This document shows, one piece after another, positions 1 to 8,330 of a stretch of 64,000 nt of DNA. Origin of the DNA: CAKZQX01 sp034437035 (GTDB taxonomy: Bacteria > Chloroflexota > Chloroflexia > Chloroflexales > Chloroflexaceae). The notes beneath the pieces are model-generated. The model saw nothing but the letters and a program-made list of their open reading frames with translations. It did not search any database and had not been told where the DNA came from. The translations under genes and the position numbers were made by a program. Each line of letters opens with the position of its first letter. Position 1 is the first letter of the stretch. Location: the NCBI GenBank assembly GCA_034437035.1, contig DAOTUI010000247.1, positions 14,136 through 78,135 of the forward strand, written 5' to 3'.

Positions 1-1
1 C

Positions 2-415
2 AACCCGGAGATACCGGCCCTGGGCTTTGAGGGTCGCCTGCTCCGGCCCTTCCTCCCCTGGACTGCACCGGCCCTGACCCCGGACATTGTTTTCACAGAC
101 GAGATTGATCTTCAAGCCTATGGGCTGGAGGCAACCGTGGTATCTACACCCGGTCACAGCCCGGGCTCGGTCGCGCTTCTACTGCCGGATGGCGCATTGA
201 TTGCCGGTGATCTTCTGCGGGGTGGGTATCTCGGCGGACGGATTGCGCCCCAACGACCAATGCTACCTTTTTTTGCAACTGATCCGACGCAACTTCGGGC
301 CAGTCTGGCTCAGGTGCTGAACCTGCCATTCACGACAATGTATGTCGGCCATGGGGGACCGCTTACGGCCCAGGCGATACGGCAACGCTCTGGTGCTGCT
401 GCCCGGCCTGCCTGA
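2..415 (+). CDS. metallo-beta-lactamase-fold hydrolase, C-terminal part (5' end outside window)
   Basis: An open frame enters from the left edge and stops at 413-415, leaving about 137 residues of the C-terminal half of an MBL-fold hydrolase. Visible metal-site motifs are TPGHSPGS (the His of the third MBL motif), the Asp in LIAGDLL (motif 4) and the His in YVGHGGP (motif 5). The HxHxDH motif would lie upstream of the window. The family covers glyoxalase II-like thioesterases and many other hydrolases, and the substrate cannot be told from this half. The frame stays open to base 2 and there is no start codon that would make the ATG at 137 the true start. Confidence 0.85.
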   Translation, partial: NPEIPALGFEGRLLRPFLPWTAPALTPDIVFTDEIDLQAYGLEATVVSTPGHSPGSVALLLPDGALIAGDLLRGGYLGGRIAPQRPMLPFFATDPTQLRASLAQVLNLPFTTMYVGHGGPLTAQAIRQRSGAAARPA

Positions 416-483
416 AATCCTCCAGTGCGACACGCTGATCTGATTCTCCACCCTATCATTCGATGCAGGAAAGAGGAACATTT

Positions 484-1209
484 ATGCTAAGACGACTGCT
501 CTGGGGACGCCCCCGCCGACGTGCGGGACTCTCGCTGGCTCTGCTGGTGTTTGGGGCCTTCAGTTGCTTCGGCGCAACTGCGATCATCGTGTTGGGCGCG
601 CCGGCAAGCTGGTTCCGGGCCCGCGAAGTCGCCGCGCTCCCACAGCCGCAACCCGCTGAACTGGCCCGCCTCGCGCCGGGGACTGCCATGCTTGTGCAGG
701 CGCAGTTGCCGCCCGATGCGCCCACCAGCGCGCCGCATAGCCTGGCTCTCTTCGCGGTGGAGGAGCGCACCCGCCGCGCCCCCACCCGCCAGACCGGGGA
801 AGAGCGTTCTTCCAACAATGGATCGGGCACCTGGGAGCGGGTCACGCCGCCCCCGGCGACCGTGGCCCTCCAGTTGAGCAACGCGGAAATGCTCGACGTG
901 CAACTATCGCCGGATATCTCCTTGCTGAATGGGCAGGAGATATCCGGTGAGACAACGCCGCAGGCGGACGGCAGCGAGCGGCAACGGCGCTATGTGGGCT
1001 ATCTACCGGGGCGTGCGCTCACGCTGGAGGGCACCTGGGAGGGTGACAACCGCTTCACGGCGCAGGTAAGCTATGCGGGGACGCCTGCCGACTATGTCGA
1101 GTACCGCGCCAATCAACCGGGGCTCATGCTGCTGTATGGAGTGTTGTGCTGTCTGGTCAGCCTGGTGTTGCTGGGTGTGGGCGGCGTGCTGCGGCTGGCG
1201 GGACGCTGA
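484..1209 (+). CDS. membrane protein of unknown function with two terminal membrane segments
   Basis: About 241 residues. A basic N-terminus is followed by a membrane segment (residues ~12-35), then a ~160-residue non-membrane domain, then a second membrane segment close to the C-terminus (~210-235). The ATG at 484 is preceded by an AGAGGAAC ribosome site, so it is preferred to the ATG at 463, which has none. The middle domain has a loose GIDE-like look (an ACCESSIBLE-value pattern around LVQAQLPPD and a WERVTPPPATVALQL strand), but I do not recognise the family with confidence. It lies between the MBL hydrolase and a decayed LysM gene. Confidence 0.6.
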   Translation: MLRRLLWGRPRRRAGLSLALLVFGAFSCFGATAIIVLGAPASWFRAREVAALPQPQPAELARLAPGTAMLVQAQLPPDAPTSAPHSLALFAVEERTRRAPTRQTGEERSSNNGSGTWERVTPPPATVALQLSNAEMLDVQLSPDISLLNGQEISGETTPQADGSERQRRYVGYLPGRALTLEGTWEGDNRFTAQVSYAGTPADYVEYRANQPGLMLLYGVLCCLVSLVLLGVGGVLRLAGR

Positions 1210-1211
1210 GG

Positions 1212-1559
1212 GGACAGCCCTACCGTACAACGTTCCTCCGGCGTGATGAGGATCACCGCTTTGATGCGCCGGTGGCCGAGTATGGTCAGGCGAAATTCTC
1301 CAAGGGCGAAATCTTCACCGGGGTGAAAGTCGTCCACGCCTGGATCCGGGTGACGAGTGGCATCGGCTTTGTGCCGGAGTAGTGCGTCAGGGTGCGGGCG
1401 AATGTCTACACCGTGCAGCCCAACGACAATCTTTCGGCTATCGCCCACAAGTTCTATGGCATCCCGGAGCGCCGGCCGGATATCTATGCGGCCAACAACG
1501 TGGTCATCGGGGCTAACCCCCATCTCATTCAGGTTGGACAGCATCTGCTCATTCCGTAG
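1212..1559 (+). pseudogene. decayed LysM-domain protein
   Basis: One reading frame carries a ~50-residue stretch ending IRVTSGIGFVPE, then an in-frame TAG at 1380-1382, then a recognisable LysM module up to the TAG at 1557-1559. The LysM part reads YTVQPNDNLSAIAHKFYG, an Asp-Ile-Tyr-Ala-Ala-Asn-Asn segment, and a final GQHLLIP, all typical of this peptidoglycan-binding repeat. A GTG at 1392 could in principle restart translation of LysM alone. The gene touches the stop of the upstream membrane protein, which suggests a former operon, and is followed by a strong terminator. A nonsense mutation is the simplest reading; a sequencing error at the TAG is the alternative. Confidence 0.6.
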
Positions 1560-1566
1560 ATCCACT

Positions 1567-1617
1567 GCCGGCACGACCGATACCCTGCGGGCAGGGTTAT
1601 CGGTCGTGCCGGCTTTT
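1567..1617 (+). terminator. Rho-independent terminator
   Basis: A 16-bp perfect stem (1567-1582 with 1598-1613) is followed by TTTT. It sits 8 bp after the LysM stop, so it ends transcription of the 484-1559 region. Confidence 0.85.
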
Positions 1618-1801
1618 CCGTATCCGAACAGGTCAGGTCTACACACAGAGCAGTCCATGCCACAAGCAGCAGTATGCATTCGCCACCTCCGACGATTTTC
1701 CTACAGAATCCCATGCCGGATTGGGCATATATCGGGTATAATTGTCCTGTGTCGCTACCGGCATCGACGATAGGTTAGTTATCTTGCGAGGATGAGACCG
1801 C

Positions 1802-2983
1802 ATGGATCAGAACAATACGCTTGCTGAACTGCAATGGATGCAACGCCTGTTCAATACCGTTTCCAGTTATATTTATGTCTATAATGCCCATGAACAGCGT
1901 AATGTATATGCCAACCGCAATATGGGGGACATCCTGGGCTATACCCCGGAAGAACTGCAGCAGATGGGGAGTAGCCTGCTGGAAACTATCATGCACCCGG
2001 ATGATTTTGCCCAACTACCCCTGATTTTCCAGCATCTTCAAGCTGCTGCCGATGGGGAAACAGTCGCGTGGGAATATCGCGTCCGTGGAAGTACAGGGAA
2101 GTGGATCTGGTTGCAGGATCACATGACGGTCTTCTCACGCGATGCGCAGGGCAACCTGGTGGAATATGTGGGGACTGTCCAGGATATTACCACGCGCAAG
2201 CAGCAGGAAGAAGCAGTGCAAATGTTCAAAGCCATGGCCGATACCGCACCGGATGGGTTTGGCATTGCCGATCACAATGGTGTACTCACCTATGCCAATA
2301 CGGCCTACCGGGCGATGACCGGCTATGGTGATAATCTGATCGGTATGCGGTTTATTGACCATTTTAGCTTGGAGCGCCAACCGGAAGCCATTACGGCAAT
2401 CACCGAAACAAGTACGCGGGGCGAGTGGCGCGGTCTGTTGCATTTTCAACGTCCCGACGGCACGCAGATCCCCGTCGAAAGCACCGGGTTTGTCACCCGT
2501 GATACGCAGGGAAGTATAAATGCGGTGATGGGACTGTTCCGTGATATAAGCGAGCAGCAGCAGAGTGAGCAGGAACGCGCCGCCCTGCAGCAGCAGATCA
2601 TCGACGCGCAGCGCGCCGCCCTACGGGAACTCTCCACCCCGCTCATTCCCATCTCGGATGAGGTGGTGATTATGCCCCTGATCGGTACCATCGACAGCAA
2701 TCGCGCCCAGATGGTGATGGAGTCGCTGCTGAAAGGGATCGCCCAACACCAGGCCAGCCTGGTCATCCTGGATATTACCGGCGTGTCCCTGGTTGATACG
2801 CAGGTGGCGCAGGCGTTCATTCAGGCGGCACAGGCGGTGCGACTGCTTGGTGCGCAGGTGATGCTGACGGGGATTGGTCCCCAGATTGCCCAGACGCTGG
2901 TGACGCTCGGCGTTGACCTGGGCGAGATCATCACGCACGGTAGTCTGCAGGCCGGCATCGCGGCAGCACTCATCGAGCAGTGA
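1802..2983 (+). CDS. PAS-PAS-STAS protein, RsbR-like stressosome/anti-anti-sigma type
   Basis: 393 residues, ATG after GAGGATGAGACCGC. The order is PAS (residues ~10-130), a second PAS (~140-255), a short coiled-coil linker rich in Q and E, and a C-terminal STAS domain (~278-390). The STAS part has the RsbR hallmarks: LTPL-like entry, IPLIGTIDSNRA-type strand, DITGVSLVDT (site of the Thr phosphorylated by RsbT in Bacillus RsbR) and LTGI (second Thr site). RsbR proteins form stressosomes that sense signals through the N-terminal domain and control partner-switching. Here the sensor half is two PAS domains instead of the globin-like fold. No rsbS, rsbT or sigma-factor gene is adjacent, so the partner is unknown. 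Confidence 0.85.
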   Translation: MDQNNTLAELQWMQRLFNTVSSYIYVYNAHEQRNVYANRNMGDILGYTPEELQQMGSSLLETIMHPDDFAQLPLIFQHLQAAADGETVAWEYRVRGSTGKWIWLQDHMTVFSRDAQGNLVEYVGTVQDITTRKQQEEAVQMFKAMADTAPDGFGIADHNGVLTYANTAYRAMTGYGDNLIGMRFIDHFSLERQPEAITAITETSTRGEWRGLLHFQRPDGTQIPVESTGFVTRDTQGSINAVMGLFRDISEQQQSEQERAALQQQIIDAQRAALRELSTPLIPISDEVVIMPLIGTIDSNRAQMVMESLLKGIAQHQASLVILDITGVSLVDTQVAQAFIQAAQAVRLLGAQVMLTGIGPQIAQTLVTLGVDLGEIITHGSLQAGIAAALIEQ

Positions 2984-2988
2984 TAATG

Positions 2989-3012
2989 GCGTGCGCAAGC
3001 ATGGCTTGCGCC
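2989..3012 (+). terminator. GC hairpin after PAS-STAS gene
   Basis: GCGCAAGC and GCTTGCGC arms with a 3-nt loop lie directly after the stop codon. There is no T-tract, so this is only a possible terminator. Confidence 0.4.
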
Positions 3013-3432
3013 GGCAGGAAGCAGCACGCTGCCCGGCGATGCAGATTCGGTGAGATGGTTCACTCCGTTCACCATGACAGTGCGGTTCAATGCAACGCTG
3101 TGAACCCAGCGCTGTGCCACACGGCAAACCCATGTCATGCTGACGGGAGGAAGTATCTCACCGCAGCGCCATAGGTTATCAAGAAAAGCATTGTATGGCA
3201 CCGCGCCATTCGTGCATTCGTGGTCCTATTCGTGGACGGTTGCTCTTGTGTGGACGGTTGCACTTCCTAACGCAGAGGCGCGGAGCCGCAGAGCCGCAAT
3301 GCGTCTTGCATCTCCAGTCCCCAGCGTGCCATGTGCGTGGACGGTTGCTCACCCGCCCAATTTTACCTCGCATCACGTATTACGCATCACGTTTCACTCA
3401 GCTATGAGTACACCTGCACACCAATAACCCCG
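3013..3432. other. gene-free stretch with short repeats
   Basis: No credible gene. It holds three copies of a TGGACGGTTGC motif (about 3232, 3251 and 3338), a block of degenerate CGCAGAGG-like units around 3272-3302, and a heptamer array (3369-3403, listed separately). Confidence 0.6.
3369..3403. repeat. degenerate heptamer array, CGYATCA type
   Basis: Successive 7-mers CGCATCA, CGTATTA, CGCATCA, CGTTTCA, CTCAGCT. It lies about 30 bp 3' of the methyltransferase remnant on the minus strand. Confidence 0.6.
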
Positions 3433-3864
3433 TCACACCTCCCCATAGCGATACTTCGTACTCTCCTCGATCAGGGCCCGATCTCGCTGGTTGACAGGTC
3501 AAACAGGGCATAGACGCGGGCGTTGAGGTCGGTCTCCAGGCGGATGATATCGGCGGTCTGCTGCATGTGGGTGGCGCGTTGCGCAGCAAGCCACTCCTCC
3601 CACGCGTCGCGCTCCTTCAGCGAGATGTCCTGCTTGAAGACCTTCTGCAGCTCCTTAGCGGAAGGTGGGGAAATCCTGCTCCCACCAGCGGGTCAGCTTC
3701 TGGTTGAGTTTGCCGCCGGGGGTACCCAGGTCGGTGCGGATGCGGCGGCGGGCGCGTTCGTGCAGGCAGTAGCGCGCGCGGGCAATTTCGGTGATCTGCA
3801 TGGCACTGTCTATAGCACAGGGGGACGGGATTGCGGCCCATCCGGATGGTAAAACTCTTTTCAC
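3433..3864 (-). pseudogene. C-terminal remnant of an Eco57I-like (type IIG) DNA methyltransferase
   Basis: Three frames in sequence on the minus strand make a typical type IIG/Eco57I methylase tail. First comes LGTPGGKLNQKLTRWWEQDF and a TAA. After a frame change the tail continues ELQKVFKQDISLKERDAWEEW and ETDLNARVYALFDLS. After a second frame change it ends LIEESTKYRYGEV and TGA at 3433. The motif LNxRVYALFxL followed by I-E-x-x-T-K-Y-x-Y-G-E-V is characteristic of these enzymes. Everything upstream (catalytic NPPY and nuclease parts) is missing, so this is a fossil of a restriction-modification gene. The exact left boundary is uncertain. Confidence 0.7.
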
Positions 3865-4446
3865 CGCAGAGACGCAGCGGCTGCAGACGGCCGCAGAGAT
3901 GTCAAGCCCACCAGACGCTGCCGGGCGTTCGCCGCATCTCTTCTAGCGTACGAATAAGCTTTATCAGGATAGGATGTGGACGCGCAGAAGTGCGTCCCTA
4001 CCGAACCGTGCGCCACAAACCGGGTAATCAAAATCGGCAAAGTTCGACCACGTAAGGAGTGATATTGGTCTTCATGAGTCCCGGCTTATGAACTTTTAGA
4101 AAATAGTCCGGATATGGAGTGCGGCAGCAGAACGGTGCATAGAATGCACCCTACGGCTGTCTACCGTGGTGATGATATCCGAATTAAAAAATCAAATTAC
4201 GATTTGGTGGGAAGTGGCAAAGGCAGAACCGGCACGCGCGGAGGCGGCGGGTGAGCTACCAGGCGGCAAGAATACAGGCGCTTAGATCGGCCCCAAATGT
4301 TATCGGCAAGGACAACCAGTTTACCTTTTTTATCAACGATCAGTTATGTTGATATCCTCACCCACGACGCCCTGGTGCAGGGGCAGGGAGGCAGGCACGG
4401 TGGCAGAGACATCCCTGCCGGTTAGCCCACCAGCAGCGAGCCGGCG
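3865..4446. other. gene-free stretch
   Basis: No ORF with family features was seen. A block of CGCAGAG-like units (about 3850-3900) recalls the one at 3272-3302. The rest shows no recognisable site. Confidence 0.6.
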
Positions 4447-6747
4447 CTACTCGGCCTCCTCTGGAACAGTACCACGCTCCCAATCGTATGCGCCCAGCGG
4501 TAGGCGCACCGTGAAAGTTGAGCCGACGCCCTCTTCGCTCATCACATCAATCGTTCCGTGGTGCTGCCGAATGATCTGCTGAACGCTTGCCAGGCCCAAC
4601 CCGCTCCCCGACACACTTCGGACAACATTGCCCGCACGGTGATACTGTCCAAAGATGTGCGGCAGGTCAGGCGCGGGGACGCCCACACCCTGATCGCTGA
4701 TTACCAGAGTTGCCCAGGCCGTCTCCGGTGTCTCCTCACAACTGACTTCCAGGGTAATTTCCCCACCATCAGGACTATACTTGAGCGCATTGGAGAGCAG
4801 ATTCGCTACAACCCGCTCCAGGCGCACTGCATCCCACTGCCCGATCAACTCCGACAGCGCGGTATCCACCCGGATCTGATGCTGTGTAGTTGTCTGCTGA
4901 TACTCATCCGCCAGACGGCGCACCAGCGCCACCAGATCCATCGGTTGCGGCCGCAGGCTGATCGGCTGGCCGGTCCGCAGGCGGGCCATATCCAGCACCT
5001 CATTGATCTGCGTAACCATCTGCACCGTGGTGCTCTCAATCTGCCCCAGGCTGCGCGTGAGGCGCGGAATATCCGGTGCATCGGTCGCCAGTTGCCGCCG
5101 CAGCATGTTCGCCCGGCCCTTGATCACTGTCAATGGATTCTTCAGATCATGCGAGACAATTGCCAGTACTTCGTCGCCGGCACGCACAACGGCCTCGGCC
5201 TGCTCGCGGGCGCGTTGCTCGGAGGCATACAGCCAGGCGCGTTGCAACGCCTGCGCGCACTGCTCCACCAGGCTAATAATAAAGCTGCGATCCTCATCAG
5301 GAAACAACTGCGGCGTGGCAAAGCTCAACCCCAGCGCGCCAACCGCCCGTCCTTCCACAAACAGCGGAATGGCGACCCAGGCATGATCGCGGACAGGCGA
5401 TGCTGCGGCGAGGGCCGGGTAACGTTGCGTGCGCGCTTCCGGCGACTCCAGCCAGATAGCTTCGCCCATCCGGACGACCTCGGCCATCGGTGCCGGTGTG
5501 TCCAGCGGGAACTGCTGCCACCCTGCTACCAGTTCCGGCGGGTAGCCAATTGAATGCATAGTCTCCAGCGTCTGGCCGGTTTCATTCAGCAGCACCAGCG
5601 AGCCGGCGCATGCGCCCATGGCCGCTACGCCTTGCTCAATCATCACCTCCGCAACCTGCGCCGGTGTGACCGTCTGAGACAGCCGGGCCGTAACCGTTTG
5701 GAGCCGGGCCATGCGCATTGCAATCGCCTCAGCCGCCGCCCGGGCGGCCTGGGCCTGGGCCAGCAGGCATGCATGTTCCGCTTCCGCCTGCTTCTGCCGG
5801 ATGATATCCTGCGTAATCACCCCGATTCCGGCGATCGCGCCGTCAACTGCATAGACCGGGTAAAAACTCTCCTGCCAGAAACAGGTGACACCCGGTTGCG
5901 CCTGCGTTTCGCCGCTGATCTCCAGGTTCATCACCGGCTCACCCGTCGTGAGCACCTGCTGCAGAACCGGCTCAACCAGATGGGTTAGTTTAGGAACAAC
6001 TTCATGCAGGGTGCGACCATAATGCCCGACAATCGATAGTCCATTGATATCCGCCAGGAACCGGTTCACCCGGACAAACCGCAGATTGCAGTCCAGAAAC
6101 GCCAGTCCAATCGGAGCCGTCGTCATCAGCGTATCGAGCAGTGCCCAGGCATCATTGGATTGAGATATCTGCCCCCGCAGATGCTGGATTATGTCGGCAT
6201 CTTTGTTTGCCCGGCTGCCCGGTAGCATGCCTAATCCGACAATCCGCTCCAACCGGCCGCCGGTGTCATAACGGTTGGCCGTTGTCACCTCCAGCGCGAT
6301 TGGGTTGCCGTCGGACGACAGCAGTGTTAGTTTATGCTGCACAACATCTCCCGCGTACCAGTGATGATAGAGCGCTGCAACCTCGTGGGCGTGATCACTG
6401 GGAACCAGCAGATCCCACCAGTTCTGACCCAGCAACGCTTCCGCGCGATACCCCAGGTGACGACAGGTGACTTCATTCACAAAACAGATTGTGCCGTCGG
6501 CCTCCAGTTCAAATACCAGGGCTGACGTACATGCCAGTAGTCGTCGGTAGCACGCCTCTGACTCGCGCAGGGCCATCTGCGCCTGCCGTAACTGCAGGGA
6601 AGTCGCATGAAATGGATCGATCATTGCGTCCACCTGACCAGTCGTTGCCCGCTGCAATGCTTCCTCGACTTCCGTCATAGGGTGCGCCGGACTCCCGGTG
6701 TGGGGTTGAAGTTCATCAAGCGGAGGTATACGTTGCGTTGTATTCAT
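4447..6747 (-). CDS. cytoplasmic hybrid-sensor histidine kinase, PAS-PAS-GAF-HisKA-HATPase
   Basis: 766 residues; ATG follows AAGGGATAGG. Order: PAS (~60-175), PAS (~205-325), GAF (~345-510), HisKA with H-box VSHDLKNPLTVIKG (~540), and HATPase_c with N-box NLLSNALKYSPDGG, DQGVGVP and GSGLGLASVQQI. All catalytic boxes look intact. No membrane segment is present, so it should sense a cytoplasmic signal or a ligand of the GAF/PAS domains. No response regulator is adjacent, making it an orphan kinase; the regulator at 12.0-12.7 kb belongs to another kinase. It is followed by about 0.6 kb without genes. Confidence 0.93.
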   Translation of the reverse strand: MNTTQRIPPLDELQPHTGSPAHPMTEVEEALQRATTGQVDAMIDPFHATSLQLRQAQMALRESEACYRRLLACTSALVFELEADGTICFVNEVTCRHLGYRAEALLGQNWWDLLVPSDHAHEVAALYHHWYAGDVVQHKLTLLSSDGNPIALEVTTANRYDTGGRLERIVGLGMLPGSRANKDADIIQHLRGQISQSNDAWALLDTLMTTAPIGLAFLDCNLRFVRVNRFLADINGLSIVGHYGRTLHEVVPKLTHLVEPVLQQVLTTGEPVMNLEISGETQAQPGVTCFWQESFYPVYAVDGAIAGIGVITQDIIRQKQAEAEHACLLAQAQAARAAAEAIAMRMARLQTVTARLSQTVTPAQVAEVMIEQGVAAMGACAGSLVLLNETGQTLETMHSIGYPPELVAGWQQFPLDTPAPMAEVVRMGEAIWLESPEARTQRYPALAAASPVRDHAWVAIPLFVEGRAVGALGLSFATPQLFPDEDRSFIISLVEQCAQALQRAWLYASEQRAREQAEAVVRAGDEVLAIVSHDLKNPLTVIKGRANMLRRQLATDAPDIPRLTRSLGQIESTTVQMVTQINEVLDMARLRTGQPISLRPQPMDLVALVRRLADEYQQTTTQHQIRVDTALSELIGQWDAVRLERVVANLLSNALKYSPDGGEITLEVSCEETPETAWATLVISDQGVGVPAPDLPHIFGQYHRAGNVVRSVSGSGLGLASVQQIIRQHHGTIDVMSEEGVGSTFTVRLPLGAYDWERGTVPEEAE

Positions 6748-7070
6748 GACCTATCCCTTCTATGCGCGGCGCAACCTGCACCTGCATAGGCATGCTCCGG
6801 TCACCGACCAGCGTTCGGCAGCGATGGCAATCCGACGACAGCTACCCCATCGATCTCGACAAACTTCACAAGCATCTGGCTGTACTTTTGGGAGAAACAG
6901 AAGCGCTTAAGCGAGACCTCGGCAAGAGCCCCATCGTACAGCGTTGCATCGATGCAAGAAGCAGTGCAGACGCACAGAGAAAGTGCTATCCGCAGCAACT
7001 GCGGCACCGATGAATACGCCGGTACCCTGATAATATATTTCAGGCGGGTCATAGGATATTTCTACTACTA

Positions 7071-7119
7071 TTGTTGCACGCGCAAGTAATATTGTCAAAT
7101 ATTGTTCTTGCGCGCACAA
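7071..7119. terminator. inverted repeat 3' of lgt
   Basis: Arms TTGCACGCGCAAG (7074-7086) and CTTGCGCGCACAA (7107-7119) face each other across an AT-rich 20-nt spacer, 9 bp past the lgt stop. It may be a terminator or a stabilising 3' hairpin. No T-tract follows on the minus strand apart from AT-rich DNA. The rest of 6748-7127 holds no supported gene. Confidence 0.4.
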
Positions 7120-7127
7120 ACTTCACC

Positions 7128-8093
7128 TCAGCGGGCCGGGTTCTCCAACTCTGACCGCCCCTCCGCCCGCATCTCCGCCGGAGCCGACTCCGGTTGCTCC
7201 GCCACCTCCGCCGCCTGCGCATCTGCAGATAGTTCCGCCGATGCCGGCTCCGTCCAGGGGCGCGCGCGAAGATGATTGAGCAGCAGGGCCACCGCTCCCG
7301 CCAGCATCAGCAGCAGGCTGATAAGTTGCGCCACCCGTAACGGCCCCAGGTAGAGGCTGTCGGTGCGCAACCCTTCGATCCAGACCCGCCCCAGCGAGTA
7401 GTAGATTGCATAGAGAAACAGCAGATCACCCGGACGCAGCCGGCGCCGGGCCGGGGGAGCCGTGCGGCCAAAGCGCCGATCCGCCAGGAGTAGCAACCCC
7501 ACGCCAACCAGATTCCAGACCGACTCATACAGAAAGGTGGCGTGAAACAGCGTATTGGGCGGGTAGCGCAGCAGATCATTGTAGGGCGGCAGCCGGTGCG
7601 CCGCATCGATCTTCACCCCAAACGGCAGATCGGTCGGCGTGCCATAGGCTTCCTGGTTAAAGAAATTCCCCCAGCGCCCGATGCCCTGCGCCAGCAAGAA
7701 CCCCGGAATACAGGTATCGGCCCAGTCCCAGAACGGGATCTTGTGGTAGCGCGTGTAGAGCAGCGCCGAGAGAATCCCGCCGATAATCGCGCCATGAATG
7801 GCCAGCCCACCCGTCGTCAGATTGATCATCCGCAGCGGATCACCGGCAAAGCGCTCCCACTCAAAGGCCACATAGTAGATCCGCGCGCCGACAACACCCA
7901 TGATCAGCCCCAGCATCAACTGGTTCCAGACATGATCAGGATCATAGTTGCGCCGCCGGGCGCGCCGCGTCACCAGCCAGGCCGCCAGCAGCGCGCCGGT
8001 CATAATCAGCAGACCATACCAGCGCACCTCCAGCGGAATACCAAAAATAACTGTTCTAAACAGAAAGGGATCATCAGGTGGATAGAGTTCCAT
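7128..8093 (-). CDS. lgt: prolipoprotein diacylglyceryl transferase
   Basis: About 321 residues. It transfers diacylglycerol from phosphatidylglycerol to the lipobox cysteine of prolipoproteins in the cytoplasmic membrane. Seven or so membrane segments are visible with the Lgt signature GRWGNFFNQEAYG, preceded by NLTTGGLAIHGAIIGG, and the late block FLYESVWNL with YSLGRVWIEGLR. The reading frame is open to 8198, but the ATG at 8091-8093 has AGAGGTAAGG upstream and starts at MELYPPDDPF as in homologues, so the longer N-terminus is rejected. The C-terminal ~50 residues are an Ala/Glu-rich tail absent from shorter Lgt proteins. Confidence 0.95.
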   Translation of the reverse strand: MELYPPDDPFLFRTVIFGIPLEVRWYGLLIMTGALLAAWLVTRRARRRNYDPDHVWNQLMLGLIMGVVGARIYYVAFEWERFAGDPLRMINLTTGGLAIHGAIIGGILSALLYTRYHKIPFWDWADTCIPGFLLAQGIGRWGNFFNQEAYGTPTDLPFGVKIDAAHRLPPYNDLLRYPPNTLFHATFLYESVWNLVGVGLLLLADRRFGRTAPPARRRLRPGDLLFLYAIYYSLGRVWIEGLRTDSLYLGPLRVAQLISLLLMLAGAVALLLNHLRARPWTEPASAELSADAQAAEVAEQPESAPAEMRAEGRSELENPAR

Positions 8094-8330
8094 CGTACGT
8101 ACCTTACCTCTGTGAATTGTGCAGTGCCCTGCCTGCATGGAGCGCAGCATAGTTCCGGCACCGTATGCAGCGCAGGGCTCCAGGTGAATATAGCCCACCT
8201 ATTCGTGACAGAGGGACATGGTACGCCTGATTGAAGGGGGTGTCAATTACACATACCAACGACAAAGCAGGCATGTGACCGGAACCACTGCCTGCTTGCA
8301 GATTTCGTTATCATACCCTGGAGCAAACGA

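Noticed and set aside
3272..3302. CGCAGAG-type units near 3272 and 3850 as a defined repeat family
   Set aside because: Only two short, poorly matching blocks here; unit length is not constant, so no firm call.
6762..7052. ORFs on both strands between lgt and the orphan kinase
   Set aside because: Neither has a convincing ribosome site or domain; they overlap each other and lie in a typical intergenic region.
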